From the NCBI RefSeq assembly GCF_963576615.1, contig NC_088715.1:63570981-63634980 (forward strand): DNA of 64,000 bases. The letters run 5' to 3'. This stretch comes from Watersipora subatra (lineage: Eukaryota; Bryozoa; Gymnolaemata; Cheilostomatida; Watersiporidae). Made by a program: the position numbers and the translations under genes. Shown in pieces: positions 47,201 to 62,200 of the stretch (its first letter is position 1; each line of letters opens with the position of its first letter). Under the pieces are notes generated by a model, which worked only from the letters and a program-made list of their open reading frames with translations, was not told where the DNA came from and ran no database searches.

Positions 47201-50200
47201 CCGACAACTCTGAAGCCATTTGAAGCAAGGATACGATGATTTAGAGCTCAGCTTTATTATTTAATATTTTTCCTTCGGATCGTCCTGTGGTCGTACCTGT
47301 GCTAAGTTGACCAATGAGTTGCATGTCTTTTAGCATCGTGTTAATCATAGAGATTATATAATAGTACAATAGAATTTTTTATTGTAGGCCTAGTTGATAT
47401 CGCATTTAGTTCTTCATGTTTCTTGCTAGTAGAACACATCAGATCCCTTCATTCAAGGCGTTGCGCAGCATAACGTACTTATAAGGTGTCTTTAGGTTTG
47501 CATTTGCGGTATACCTATGTCATAAGACCGCCTGAAGTGGCCCAGATTGTAGACAGATGGCAGATAACTGATGTTTGCCAAGTATTTTTCACGGTTGCCG
47601 GACACAAACCAATTCGGCATGTAGATAGTCATAAGCTAGGTTATAAACTTATCAACACACTATCCAGTTCTCAAGAAATAGGAAGATGTTTATAGATATA
47701 GAAGCTGCACTGTAGAGGCACCTGTACACGATTACATCAAGTCAGAGAAACACTTTTACTCAGTTGTCTGCGTCAGATAGGCATCTGTACATAAGTGCTT
47801 TAAGTCGGATCAGCACCAGTGCATTGTTGCTCTGCACGGAGCACCTTTACGCAGCCAGTCTATACATAGGAAGTACCTGTATACAACTGTTCTTAACAGA
47901 GCAGCCGAAGTGATAAGTGGCACATTAAATTTTGTAGAAAGAATCAAGAAGTCGAATTTATCAAAGGAATTTGTATCATCTAGTGATGAAGATAGTTCTT
48001 CTGGTGAGAATTTAAAAGACCCATCTGATGTTATCATTTCATCTGGTAGATTTCCGAATCATGTTTATGTGTGAGTGGACCTAATGGGTGCATTATGGTT
48101 GCTAAATTAGGGAGACTCTATCAGGTAAAGTTGGTGCTGAGCTGTGATCATATACAAATTACAAATGCACCTACTCATATTTTACGAAGAGCGTAGCATA
48201 ATATGGGCAACAGTTCTTTTGTGTTCGATTATTAGCAATACTGATACCTCAGTTCTCTCTAAATATGTTTTCATAGATAAGGCTGACGCGTCTCCTCCTT
48301 CAGCAAGTGGTGAGCTACAACCAACTCCAGTATCTGACGGCTCTGAAGACAATTTGGATATATCAACTGCTGTCCGGGACTCGGGTGAGGTGACAACAAT
48401 AAGCAGTAAACCTGCTGCATTAAGTGATGAAGAAGATAAGAGGGGTACATCTGGTGTATCAAGTCCCACCAGCCAACAGGAAACTACAGGCTTAGTACCA
48501 AATGATTCTACATCTGATAATGAAATAGATGAGTCTCACCTTGCTGAGGGTTGTCGAAAGGGAAAGCGTCATCACAGTGATAGTTGTGACAGCAATTCAG
48601 AAAGCCCTAATCGTCAGACTAGATGTTCTGCTGCCAAGTTAGCTAAAGAGGATGGTATGTCTGAAAAGACTTTTACAGAGCCAGGAAGAGCGAGAAGACG
48701 AGCTGAAAGTGGTGCTAGCTGTCACACGAATTCAAAAAGCAGCAAGAAACCCTCGGAAGGTAATTCAAAAGACTCAACACCTGTGAAAGAGAAAACTGTC
48801 GATAGGACAGCTTCTGAGGGTGTATCAGATTTGGAAGAGGATAACACAGACTCTGAGCAACTGAAAGGAAATTCAATTTCTTCAGAAGTTGTTTCTGAGG
48901 ACGATAAGAAAGTTATGAGTGAAGGTGACAATTCCTCTGATGAAGATCTGTTATTCGCTAGTCAAGTGTTTTCTCGAACCAAAAAAAGTTCTGACGTAGT
49001 CAAAGAGAACAAACTCTCATCGAATGAAACTGAAAACTCACAGCGCAGTAGGAGACGCACAAAAAGGGGCAGTCCAAAGAAACGTGCCAGCGCAGGAAAC
49101 AAACTTGTTGCAAGTCCAAAAAACAATTCTTGCTCAGCTGAAGACAGTGACTCTACTGGTAGAGAGGTCACTGATGATGCAGTTGCAGAGAAGTCCAGGG
49201 AGGATGTGCTGTTAGGAGAGTCCTTGAGTGGTGATGATGATCTCCTAGATGTCTCCCTTTCAGCTGCAGTTGAGGTTAATGACGCGTTGCTAGCCGACAG
49301 CGACTCAGCGATAGAAGCCGAGATCACACCATCAGCTGACCCTGGGACAGGTAGCTTCTCTAGATATATTGACATTCTTTATACTTTGCCATTACTTTTG
49401 TATGTCCAAATGCGTGTTTACAAAAATTTGTGTATAAAAAATGACTCCCATATGGGATGGTGCTAAACTGAAATATTTTTCATCACCATCATTCATTAAT
49501 CATAAATTTTTTTAGCTGTAGCCAAGGCGTCAGACTCGAGTGATGCAACGCTGACAGACACAGTGCAAAACACTAAGGCTATGCACGAGCTCAGGGATGC
49601 TTTACTCTCTAGTTCTGACACCAGCTCAGATCCACCACCGAGAGTGATTCTGAGAAGACGCGCCAAACGAATACACGCAAAGAACAAATCCGTCAAGGCT
49701 AAGTCTCTTTCAACTGCTGAACAACGTGCTAAAACTTTCAACAGGCTGAAGCCAGAGCAGAGAAGGTAAGTCTAGATGTCTTTGTGTATAGTGTTTATAG
49801 TAAGGTTGGTCTCGATGTCTTTGAGTATAGTGTTTATGGTAAGGTCGGTCTAGATGTTTTTGAGTATAGGGTTTATAGTAAGGTCGGTCTAGATGTTTTT
49901 GGGGATAGTGTTTGTAGTAAGTAGTACCGTACTTTTCAGACTATTAGCCGCTGCTTTTTTCTGATGATTTTAGCCATGCGGCTTATATAAGGGTGCGGCT
50001 AATCAGTGGCTTTTTCCTTCACCGCTAGGGCGCATTAACGGGAGTCTCTAATTAGTGCGCTTCTAGCGGTGAAAGAAAATACGAAACAATGCCTCACGGT
50101 ACAGTTACGTTAGGCACAATGTAAAAAAAGCATTGGATAATACGAAACTGTGCTGTTCGGCACTATTCCGTTTTAAACGGCGAAGTTGCTGCCGCGTTAA

Positions 50201-53200
50201 AAGCAGTTTTGAGTCCTGCGGCCTATACAAAGGTGCGGCTTATGTATTGTTTTATTATCGTTTTTCGGAAAATAAAGCAGGTGCGGCTTATATAGAGGTG
50301 CGGTTTATAGTCCGAAAAGTACGGTAGTATTGTTGTAAGTCTTTGAGTATAGCCTTTCTGATAAGAATTAGTGTGTGCTAACTATATGGATGGTGAGGCA
50401 CAAGTGTCCTACTGACTGTTAGCCATTTGTCAGGTTTAAGTTTTCCATCCATTTGAGACAAGGTGAGTGTTCAAGATGGTGGTTTGTTGATGCTACCAGC
50501 GGTCCAATACCCTGGTCAAGCTGACCTGATATGGTCATCATGCAGCGACAATGAAATATCATGTTATTAAAAGGCATTATACTTGAGTTAGCCTTTGCTT
50601 ATGGTTTTAGATGTGTAGAAAAGGCAAAGGTAAATTTCAAGAAACATTTCAAGCTGCATTGCTGACAGATCGTGAATATTTTTATGTTTTTTTACTGACA
50701 TTCAATTCATTTGATTTTAAAAGTTACTTTAGTTAGAGTTTGGAGCTATGGCTACTTGACAGGAAGACAGTGAAGTAGCTTTCTGTAAAGCGACGTGTTC
50801 GGTAAACGTTTAAGAAGAATTTATATGTGCGACGTCCTGGGCTGATTATGAAGTGATGAGACATGTCATAGGCTGATGAGAAAGTATATATAATATCTTC
50901 CAGGTTCATGAGGAAAAGGGCGGATGGCTTGAGAATAAGTTTAATGGAACAAAGACAGAGCGCCTTACAGAAGCTTCTGTTGGAGATCGAGAGCAAGTCT
51001 GTACAGGAAATGGACACAGATGATAAACTGTCTCTCAAGTACGAAAATTTTAATGGTTAAAGCATTGCGAAGTTGCGAAATGTAATACACTTTAAACAGT
51101 GAGAAGTAGAGAAGTGAAAGATTACACTGTAGGCTGATTAAAGAAATGTACATTTAGTCACAATTCTGTATGACGGAAAAAAGCAGAGTTATATCATCGT
51201 AGATGTTTTCATTTCGATATGGAGGGATGTTACTTAGAATTTGCAGAAACTGATAAAAGACTAACAGAAAAATCCTTTTATATTCGACATGATAAAACAG
51301 AGCAAGTCGTTGTGGTCACTGCGAATCTTCCATTCAACATCTGACAACAGCTCTGTACTTCAATACAGCTGCTAACATTTGCTAAATGTTGTCTCAAATA
51401 GAAAATTCTTCTTAATTGGCTACTGTCATGGCAACCGACTCACTCTCTGAACTCGACTCTATTTTTTACACACTTTATATATGTCATGCAGTCACTTATA
51501 CATCACTTATACTTTAGTCACTTTATATATGTCATGCAGTCACTTATACATCACTTATACTTTAGTCACTTTATATATGTCATGCAGTCACTTATACATC
51601 ACTTATGCTTTAGTCACTTTATATATGTCATGCAGTACAAGCGATCGCCTCTAAACAATTAACACCAAAGTATAGTTTTGTTTATACAGTCAAACGTGGA
51701 TAACTCGTCCTTGGATAGCTCGAACACATGGTTCTCCAACAGTTTTTTGGTCCGTTCCCACGTAATGATAAATTGCTTTAGATAACTCGACCTCAACTTT
51801 GTTAACTCGAAACGGTTGTTATCGCTTTAGAAAATCACTTTATTTCAAGCCATAGAGGTAAACCTCAACTTTTCGGAGTTCATAGGCGTCGTTATCACCA
51901 TCATCGGCAAAATATTTTTGTCAAAGACTTTTCTTAAGTTTTGGTAAAATTTGATTTTTACCAAACATCCGCTTAGGGATGGCCCTCCGGATGCATGGAA
52001 AAGTAAGGTAAGCTTCGCATAAACTTCAAGAAAAAGCGGCAAAATTGATCTTGGTTAAAACGCTCAAAAGAAAAAGATGTCTTTTCTTCTGAGCATTTCA
52101 ACAGCGATCAAGTTTTGTCAATTTTAATCTAAAAAACGTCCTGGCAATAACATCACCTCAAACAACAAACCAATCTCAAGTGATAGAAAAATCTCTATTC
52201 TTTTTGATAAAAATTTTTTTAAACTTCACATTAGAAGCATTTAATTTGAAACGAGCCATTTATACTTTTGATTTATATTATAGTTTGTATATGTACATGT
52301 ATCTACTAATAAATATATACATGGACTTGTGACAGTGCTCTGATAACTTGAACGCTCTGATAACTCGAACGCTTTCGCTCGGTCCCGTGAAGTTCGAGTT
52401 ATCCATTTTTGACTGTACATGTACAAGAAATCGTCCTAAAACGTATTACAGACTTCCCATTGACTGTGAAAGCACATAAGCGTTTATGCAATATTGTTAA
52501 CTATAGTTATAAAATAAAGATATGCCTTCAAGTTTAGAATGAAATATAAAATATAAAGCTCCAACAAATTGCAAACAGCACACAGGCTATAATATCATCG
52601 CAGGTCAACTGCAAGCAATAAATATCAACTGGTAGAGATATTTCTCAGTTTCCCAATACACATTTATTTAGAGATCTTTGATCAGTTGGAAGTCAGTTAG
52701 CAGATTTACTACATCCAAAAGGGTTAATTTTGCTTCGCCTGAAGTAAAGTGCAAAATACAGGCGACACTCGCTTTACCTGTAAATCCTGGTTCCCATATA
52801 CGTTGCAAAGCACCGGCGACAGCATCACAGGCTATTAGCGGTGGAATGGGAACCTATGCACCTGGTGCCGCCGTTAATTGCCAGCGGCAATGCAATAGTT
52901 TAGCGCTGTTCAAATTTTGCAAAAGGCTGCAGGCAAAACCTTCCCACAATTCACTGCACAGGTGAAGGTCACCATTATAGAAACGGCATGGCGAGCGAAC
53001 AATTTATTTGATTATGCGATTATGTTTAGCGATGCAGCTTATATGTGAACAAATGCCGGCGAGCCTGGTGATTTGCTGCGCAAGTTACTGTTGGAGTCTC
53101 ACAATCGATATAGGAACCAGGTTTAAAAGGGCTCAATTTATCTTCCCAAAATTCTGACGAGTTATTTGAAAAATACAACACAAGCCTCTATTTTAATGCC

Positions 53201-56200
53201 ACCTCTATTTGTCTGCCACCTCTATTTGACTGCCACCTCTATTTGACTGCCACCTCTATTTGACTGCCACCTCTATTTGACTGCCACTGTAGGGGAAGAG
53301 TTGAATAATATACATTTTATATTTCATTATTGTTTGCCATATTTCAATATAATAGTCCATTCAAATCGGAACTTATGAATTATACTAAAAACGTATAGAA
53401 GTGCACAAAGTCCAGAAACAAAGCAAAAAACGCATGCAACGGCTGCGATTTCATAACCCTACATGTACCTAAACCGAAACTTGTAAAAAGATATGCAGCC
53501 AGTTTTTCGCCGGCAAAGTATCTAGTGAGAAAACAACATGTCCAATTATCTCGGGCACAGGTTTTAAAGCGTTAAACCTTGTTAACAGTATTAACTGTTA
53601 GCATTGCATCAAATTCACTGTCATCATAAGGTCTTAAATCTTGTTAACATTGCATCAAATTCACTGTTACCACAATTTTTTTACAATTTGTAATATGTTT
53701 GTCAAAGGTGCTTACAATTTTTTTCTGTAATTTGCTGCTATATCAAAACTATATTATGATCATTGAGATTCCAAGCCCTGACACACTGTGTTAATCTGTA
53801 CAAAAAGAGTTGTCTTCTCTCATTCGATTCGTATGAAAATACATAGTACATATTGATTCTCATGGTACATGGTTAGTACGCTCAAGTAGGTAGTTATACC
53901 CACTTGACACCACTCACCGTCCTCTAGGTCTCAGGTGGTCCTCACCAGAATGGATCTGACAGACGAACAGGTCGTGAAAAAGCTAGTTGATGATAATCAG
54001 TCAAGCAATAAGTTCAGGTGGAAAGACGCTCCGCTGGAGCCTGATAGCGCTGCCGACAGCGACTTAGAAAAGGAGATTGAACGACTGGCCAAGTTCACGG
54101 TGCTCCTTAATAGCGCCGGTACCAAATCCAAAAAGCTACGATCGAGTCAAAGGAAGAATAGAGTTAAAAGTATGTGCTTTATAACCTGTCGCAATTATTA
54201 ACTTGTTTTAATTGTAAATATATGAAGACATGTTTACCAGCTTAAACTTTGTCTATTGCTCCTAAATTTCCCATAAGTCAAGTGGCACTCTTGGCAGGTG
54301 GCAGCATATTTGATGATTTATTCAATACCTTGCTGAAGGTTGTAATAGGTGTTTATTAAGAGGTTGACTGTAGTTTCAGAGGCATTTCAGTCGGTCACAG
54401 CCTTTTATCTCTCATCTAGCCTTTATAAAGTTTTCAAGTTTTTGGCCTATTTTGTTTGATAATACGGGTGAGCGAGATATTACTATGGGACCCTTTGCTG
54501 TCATTGTCAGTTATGTATTCATCTTTTAATAAATAATAAAATAATAATAAATAATCTGTTTTGAGAGTGTTCATGACCTGTATGTCACTCGCCTACTAGG
54601 CGCCCACTTTCGTAAAAAATGCAAATTTAGGTGATTGGGAATGTTCCGATATGTTTAAAAATTGTGCGTGTCGACGACTTGAAATGTTTCATGTTAAATG
54701 ATTACGCAAAAGGTTAGTTGTATGCTCAGGAAAATGTTTACTAGACAAGAAATTCTAACGTTGAATTCTCCTGTATCATTCTTTCGCATCATCTTTATTC
54801 CTGACATAATTCTGCCCTGAGCAAGCAAAACGCCCTATCAGACCATTTTTTCAAAATTCACTTTTTTGTGCTTATATGTAAGTTAGGTTGAGATCTAACA
54901 TGTCCCGAAATTTCATACCTCTGAGACCACCAGAAATAGCACTTTTCACTATGTGCAAAACGCCCTATCCACATTTACCACACATAAAGTGACAATCAAA
55001 ACGCCTTATCCGCAGATAGGGCGTTTTGATTGGCTTGAACACAAAGTTGGGCATGATGAGCAGCATTATGTAATCACATAGTATATAAACAAAGGGTAGC
55101 AAAACTGAAGCAGATACATTTGGTTATTTCTAAGGCAGCTTTAATAAGCTAGTGCACTTCTAAGTGCTCAATACTATTGCTATATTTTTTATCATAAAAT
55201 ATTTATTATGACAAGAGGATCTCGAAGTGACCTAAGTCTAGACTCAAAAATCTGACTCTGAGATTTGATGAGAAACTTGTTCTAATTACATGTTCATGGG
55301 AAGGTTTTGCTTCTTAAAATACCGACATTATTGCACTCAATTGTTTGTTTTAAATTATTTTCAATAAAAGCGTTTGATCATATTAAAACTAGTATTCTAC
55401 TTGCTCCTTTCATTTCATAACATCAGGTTTGAATTAGACTTTGATCTTTGATCATGTCATAACTTTTGAGCTGAAGGATTGCTATCACAGAACTTCAATC
55501 CTTGTGTTGGCTGGATGAGTAATAAGAATTGCAACATTTATTCTTTTGCTGACTAGTAGCGGATTAATATCGTGATTGAAACTTTTAATCCTTTGATAAT
55601 CCAGTCATAGCACATGGCCTTGTGTCAAGCTAACAATGAGAAACCAGTTCAATTAAGCAATCAAAACGCCTATCTGCCGTGATAGGGCGTTTTGATTGCC
55701 TAGTGCCAGCATAGTAAATTGTTAGTTTATGCAATCAAAACAACCTAAGCGAAATAACTCATTTTATTTTGAAATTTTACCAAAAAAAATTTCTAGTAAA
55801 GATTGTTTGGTCTCTGACCATATTAAATCAGAAAAAATAATTTAAATACTGCTAATACTAAGGCCAGGCTCAACCAAAGCGCGTTTGGGCTTGTGCTGAA
55901 CAATTTACAAAGATCAAGATAAAGCGTTTTGCTTGCTCAGGGCAGAATTATATAGTCATGTTGTTTAGCTGTATCCCATTATATGCATTCAACTTTACAC
56001 AAAATCTGAAGAGCAAAACATTTTCGTTATGGTCTTCGACTTTATAGCCAACTCGGCCTATGCTGCCTGCATCGACAAATGAGTTATTTTGCTCTCATGG
56101 TCGTACTTCTAGAATAAGTGAACAAAAATACTGCACAATTTAAGGAGTTAGTGATAAATGCTCTCTAGAACATCAGAAGAAGAAAGTTGGTGTGATGGAG

Positions 56201-59200
56201 AGTGATGCTAGTCTGTCAGACCTTGATGCTGCTCAATCCGATGAAGAACCTGATGTCGATACTTCTGGCAGCGATTCTGACAGCCAGAGAAGCGATATTA
56301 TTATCATACCCAACAAGGTTGGTGTTAGCAAACTCAGTCCTTATCTGCCTAAAGTACTCATCGTGGTAGTTGATTGGTTGATGTCTGCAGATCTCTCCGC
56401 AGCTGGCATTCATTAGAGTTGTGATAGAAATACTAATCATCAATCGGTAGGCATTGTAATTGTTCATGAAAAATAATTTGAGTGAGTCCGAACAGCCAGT
56501 TACAAGAGCTAGATGGAAATGTTACGCATATACTGAGTTAAGGGACCAACAACCCTTGACAATTGGCAACAGGCTCAAGTTAAAAGGAATTCTAGCAGAA
56601 TATGTGAAATCTTCATAACTTGTTTCGAATGCTTAAGTTGTCTTTTCATGCTGATTTGTAAATTTATACTACGTAGGACCAGCTGGCGAATGAGGAGGCA
56701 ATGAAGTCATTGCTACAGATGATGGCTGACTCGGAAAGTGAGGCCAATAGTCTCTCTTCTGTTGACTCCAGTGACTCGGACACCGAGAAAGAGGCTAAGA
56801 AAATTGCTGCCACCAAGTAAGTACGGTATACAATAAAGGGTTGCGAGAGTCGGCATATACCATAGCCGGCCTTGTCAGCAGCATGTCAATGAGGGCTTGT
56901 AGGGAATAACCTCAGGCATTGAAGAATTCCAGCTAATTATAGACTGTTCCTTGGTCAAAAAATGAAAGCTTTAAGTTTGTATTATCATCTATATGCGTTG
57001 TTGTAAGCCTAGGTTAATGCGCTGATCGTTCTTTGCCAGTCAATGGAAGTTATAGTAAGTTGTATGTTGCTTCCAATGATTAGGTTACTATAAAGGGTTC
57101 AGCCTTCAGTGGAAGATTTCTCTCATGATTGATTACCTACTAAATTGTTGACAGGGAACCAGGAAATGTTGCTTTTGTGTGAATTCTGGTCAGATTTACG
57201 ACTATATTTTTAGGAAGTCTACTGTGACCAGGTAAAGTTAGCCCCAGTTCTTGCTTAACATAGTTTATTGTTATAGCTCTTGTTGGTGTTCATATGCGGT
57301 AGTCATGTACAATGGATTGTCTACGAGTGGTTGTGGAGTTGGCATTAAATCATACAGCACGAAGTTTATCGCCCAAAATCATTAGTTGTTTAACATATTA
57401 TCAGCTTGTCTTGCAGACATTTGTGCTGAAAATACATGACTATCAGTGCCAAGAGGCAGTATACAGCGTACTGCAGTATGCTAAAATTGCGCAACGTAAT
57501 GAGAACCGATGACTATTTGACTTTTTGGATGATGTTCAGTGAGTGAGCTAGTCTTGAGACCTTTGAAAGAAACATTGAACGTTTAGTCAGTTTATTTGAA
57601 CTATGTTCAAGTAATGGCTGTTGAAGGAAACAAACACAGCACTCAACTGAGCAGAGACGACTCAGTTAGGTCTTTTTACGAAACTCTCTATGACTCACTC
57701 TATGAGTCACACGCTCTATGACTTACTCACTCTATGACTCACACGCTCTATGACTCGCTCTGTGGCTCACTCTATGGCTCACTCACTGTATTACTCAAGA
57801 CTCACCAGGCTTGACTGATTTATCATTACGTCTTCGTATATAATTCCATATTTTTTAAGACTGAGTTTTTCTATATGGCTGATGATTACTAGTTGGTTAG
57901 CGCACTAAGTATATGTCATGGTACTAAGTATATGTCATGGTCATTAGACCGTTTTAAGATCACCAGCTCAAGCCTGTACAAGTAGCCTGTAGCCTGAAAA
58001 CTATTTTGTTCCTGAATTAAACCGAAAAACAACATAACTTTTTGGAAGCTTACACATTCATCAGACACATCTTACTCTCGCATAGACACGGAAACTGGAA
58101 ATATTTCTCAGTGCCAACAAAAACTATTTGGCTAGTTGATTGACTGTTGCAGAAAGAGTAAGCGAAAAGGCCGCAAGCTGCATCCACTTGAACAAGAAGG
58201 TCTCGGGGAGAAGAGTGGCTCGAGGAGAGAGTTTGGCTCTTCAGTTAGCTCCGCCTCCTCCTCTTCTGAAAGTTACGACGATGACTTGGACAGCAGTGAC
58301 TCAGAAATTATCCTACGTGGGAAGAAAAGAAAATTTCACCTGTAAGAATTTTCTTCGCATCACGTTTTGCATCAATATCATCCTAGTCATAACAGTTCGA
58401 GGCGCTGAAGTTGCTTCTCTCCTTCCCTTCTTTTTATCTCTTCAGGTCTTTCAATGTTACAATGGTAGCCCTCTTCCACCCTCTTCAACATCACCAATGG
58501 TTCTATAAATCAATATATAATTTTCAAAAAGTTGATTTATTCATCAATTCTTTAAATACCCTTGTTAACATTTGACACAGCATAAAGGTGCAAACACGCT
58601 AGGCGATATTTAGTGCGATTGCATGCTGAGCAATAATGCGAGGCTTGCTCAATCAAAACTTTATCTCACGCTAGGTGCATTTCAATTGGTTGTTTTTCCT
58701 CCAGAATACTATTCTCTGGCGGCTGAATCTTTTGTGTCAATGTTTACGGACATACAGCAACAACATTTTTCTATTTTGTTACGAATAAAATATTAAAATA
58801 AACACTGAAATGCTCATGTATTTAATAAGAGCACACCCAGTCCTGTATGACACAACACACAAGAATCACAAAGATACCCAGTTGAAGTGACTCCCATTTG
58901 CGAGTCAATCGTTGTGCAGGTTGACAATCTGGAGAATGGTAAATATTCATTATATTAAAAGTTAAAAACCACTATAAAGTAAATTATATATAAATATTAA
59001 ATATAATTAAAAATACAAGAATAATTTTTAATGTTTTGTTGTCATGTACAATTTGTGAAAGTGAGATAGGCCAAACAAAAGCAGAAGTTGTTTATGCCGT
59101 TGTCTAGAGGTGCCATATTGACTTAAATTTATTAACAGCTCTGAAGAAACTGATGACACACGATTCTATTGGCAGTTTGCAAGCGTGCCCGCGCTGTCGC

Positions 59201-62200
59201 TCGCTGGTGAATTGCCCAAGTGTGTGTGGGTATACACCAGCGATATCGCCGCACTCCTCATGACGCCCGCGATAAAATTGTCTCTAGTGCATTTGCGTTT
59301 TTAGGTGAAGGACATTAAATGTTGAAGGCTTATATCACTATTTTACAGTAATTCATTTTTTTCAACTCGTTAATAGCCTCTCTCTGATTAGTTAAAATGC
59401 AGCTTATATTCTTACGGCCTCTGCTGAGACATATCTCTGGATGACTGTGACAAGGTGACTGTGTCAAGATGACTGTAATGGCTGAATATAATCATAGAAA
59501 TTAAACGAATCATCAGTAATTATTGTAACTGAGGTTGTCATAATCCACTATCAGGCAGACCATGCTTATTTAGGTCAGGAAGTGAAACAGACAACACTAT
59601 AGACAAGAAGCTTTCAAGCCGAGACAGCAGACGAACTAAGAAAGGAAGGCGGAAAAGAGTTGTGCGGATGAACAGCAGTAGCTCTGACGAGGTGACCCCT
59701 TAGTGACCTTTTACTAGCCTACTTTGTACTAGCTCATTGCCTCATAAGCATGTATGGCAGCTCACTGCTCTAAGTAAAAATCATTTTTATATTTGTGTTG
59801 TTCCCCATTTAATTTAATGTATTGTGATCTTCATCTATAGATGAACGTACCCAAAATTTCAGCAGAAGGTATCGATATTTTTCTATCATTTGCGTTCGTT
59901 TTGAATGTTTGAGATTATTTTGACTGCCAGGATGTTTCAAGATTAAAATTGATAAAACTTGATCACGGTTAAAACGCTCATATCAAAGGGAAAGTGTGAT
60001 TATGTCGTCTATAGTTGCAAAGAGGTTGACAGAATATAGATGTGCAACGTTTCAACTTGAACGCAATAGCTGATATCAATAACTAGAGATATCAATAGCT
60101 GATATCAATAACTAGAGATATCAATAACTGATATCAATAACTAGAGATATCGATAGCTGATATCAATAACTAGAGATATCGATAGCTGATATCAATAACT
60201 AGAGATATCAATAGCTGATATCAATAACTAGAGATATCAATAGCTGATATCAATAATTAGAGATATCGATAGCTGATATCAATAACTAGAGATATCAATA
60301 GCTGATATCAATAACTAGAGATATCGATAGCTGATATCAATAACTAGAGATATCGATAGCTGATATCAATAACTAGAGATATCAATAGCTGATATCAATA
60401 ACTAGAGATATCAATAGCTGATATCAATAACTAGAGATATCAATAGCTGATATCAATAACTAAAGATATCAATAACAGATATCAATAACTAGAGATATCG
60501 ATAGCTGATATCAATAACTAGAGATATCAATAGCTGATATCAATAACTAAAGATATCAATAGCTGATATCAATAACTAGAGATATCAATAGCTGATATCA
60601 ATAACTTGAGATATCGATAGCTGATATCAATAATTAGAGATATCGATAGCTGATATCAATAACTAGAGATATCGATAGCTGATATCAATAACTAGAGATA
60701 TCGATAGCTGATATCAATAACTAGAGATATCGATAGCTGATATCAATAACTAGAGATATCAATAGCTGTTATCAATAACTAGAGATACCAATAGCTGATA
60801 TCAATAACTAGAGATATCAATAACTGATATCAATAACTAAAGATATCAATAACAGATATCAATAACTAAAGATATCGATAGCTGATATCAATAACTAGAG
60901 ATATCAATAGCTGATATCAATAACTAGAGATATCAATAGCTGATATCAATAACTAAAGATATCAATAACAGATATCAATAACTAGAGATAGGCAGCTGCT
61001 CGACTAGTGACATCATTTCGGCACCTTATTTCTTTTCTGATCGTTTGAACCGGGATCAAGTTTTGTTGATTTTAATGCTAACACATCCTGGCAGTCAGAT
61101 CACCTCAAACATCAAAAACCATCGCAGATGTTAAGAGAAATATCGATACTTTCTGATAAAATCTACTAATATTTTTTGTTCAAATTAATCTTTAGTGTTG
61201 AGAATAGATCCACCCACACTCATCGATAGCCCTGCTTTAAAGTGCATTCTCTGTGAAAGGTTCTCTTACTATTTCAAACACATGGTGAATATGCAATATC
61301 AAGCATATACCATATGTGTATATGAAATCAGGCATATACCATGTATCAAACAATATACAATGATTATACGATATCAAGCATTACAGATTTGTGTACTAAA
61401 ATTATCTGTAAGTAGTCATTTCTGGAGGAGTGATTGCTCCAAATAGATAAATTCCTCTGTCCTTCTTGATTCTCTATTCACTTATATGTGGAGTTGAGGT
61501 TATACTTCATTTTTAATGGTGATATATGTGCACGTTTTCATCAGGATGTTTAGACTAGATTTTACAGAATTACATAATCTCCTTTTTGCAGCAGGATGAT
61601 ACAGGTTCCAGCAGTGACAGTGATATAATGGAAACGACGCCAGTTAAAGGTCGACACAAGATTCGAAAAGTTCTTGACGATAAAGAACTGAAAGCGACCA
61701 CTAAAAGTGCGCACAAACTAGAAATGGAGAGGAGGAAAAGAATTGAGGAAATGCAGAAAAAGGTGTATATGGAGTTGCTTTCTCTTGATGGTGAAATGGT
61801 ATCAATAAGAATACATGAACATTTATGTGTCTTATCTGATTTTGTGATGAGTATTGTGTGTTTCTGGTAAAACAGTGCTGTCAAACATCTGGGTGACTCG
61901 CTTGCTAAAATGATAACTAGCTAGCTAGAGTCACTTGCCAAGACCTGTCACTTGCCAAGACCTGTCACTTCAGTTTTACAGAAGTAATACTCGTCTTTTA
62001 CTCTCCATGCGTGCTGTTTGTCATATACCTTCCTAGGTCACACGTATTTCAGCCAATAGATGTTTATAGGGAGTTCATTTCTCCTGCATGAATTAGACAT
62101 AGCTGTGTCAGGTCCTTGAGCACTGGAAATTTTCTCTGCTGCATTTGATTACAAAAGATTTTGTAGCCGCAAAGTCACATAAATTCTTTGTTACATTTGA

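Larger units (their letters stand above)
51039..53927 (+). other. 2.9-kb ATRX intron
   Basis: Holds a 48-bp tandem repeat (51470-51636), a complete Tigger-like MITE (51687-52415), a dispersed repeat (52703-53290) split by a MITE, and a 17-bp repeat (53190-53285). The stretch 53290-53927 shows nothing recognisable. Confidence 0.85.
59692..61591 (+). other. 1.9-kb ATRX intron with inverted-repeat-framed satellite
   Basis: Most of it is the structure at 59855-61175. The last 400 bp is unremarkable. Confidence 0.85.

Noticed and set aside
48182..48469. Minus-strand ORFs opposite the large ATRX exon
   Set aside because: Shadows of the Ser/Glu-rich coding sequence.
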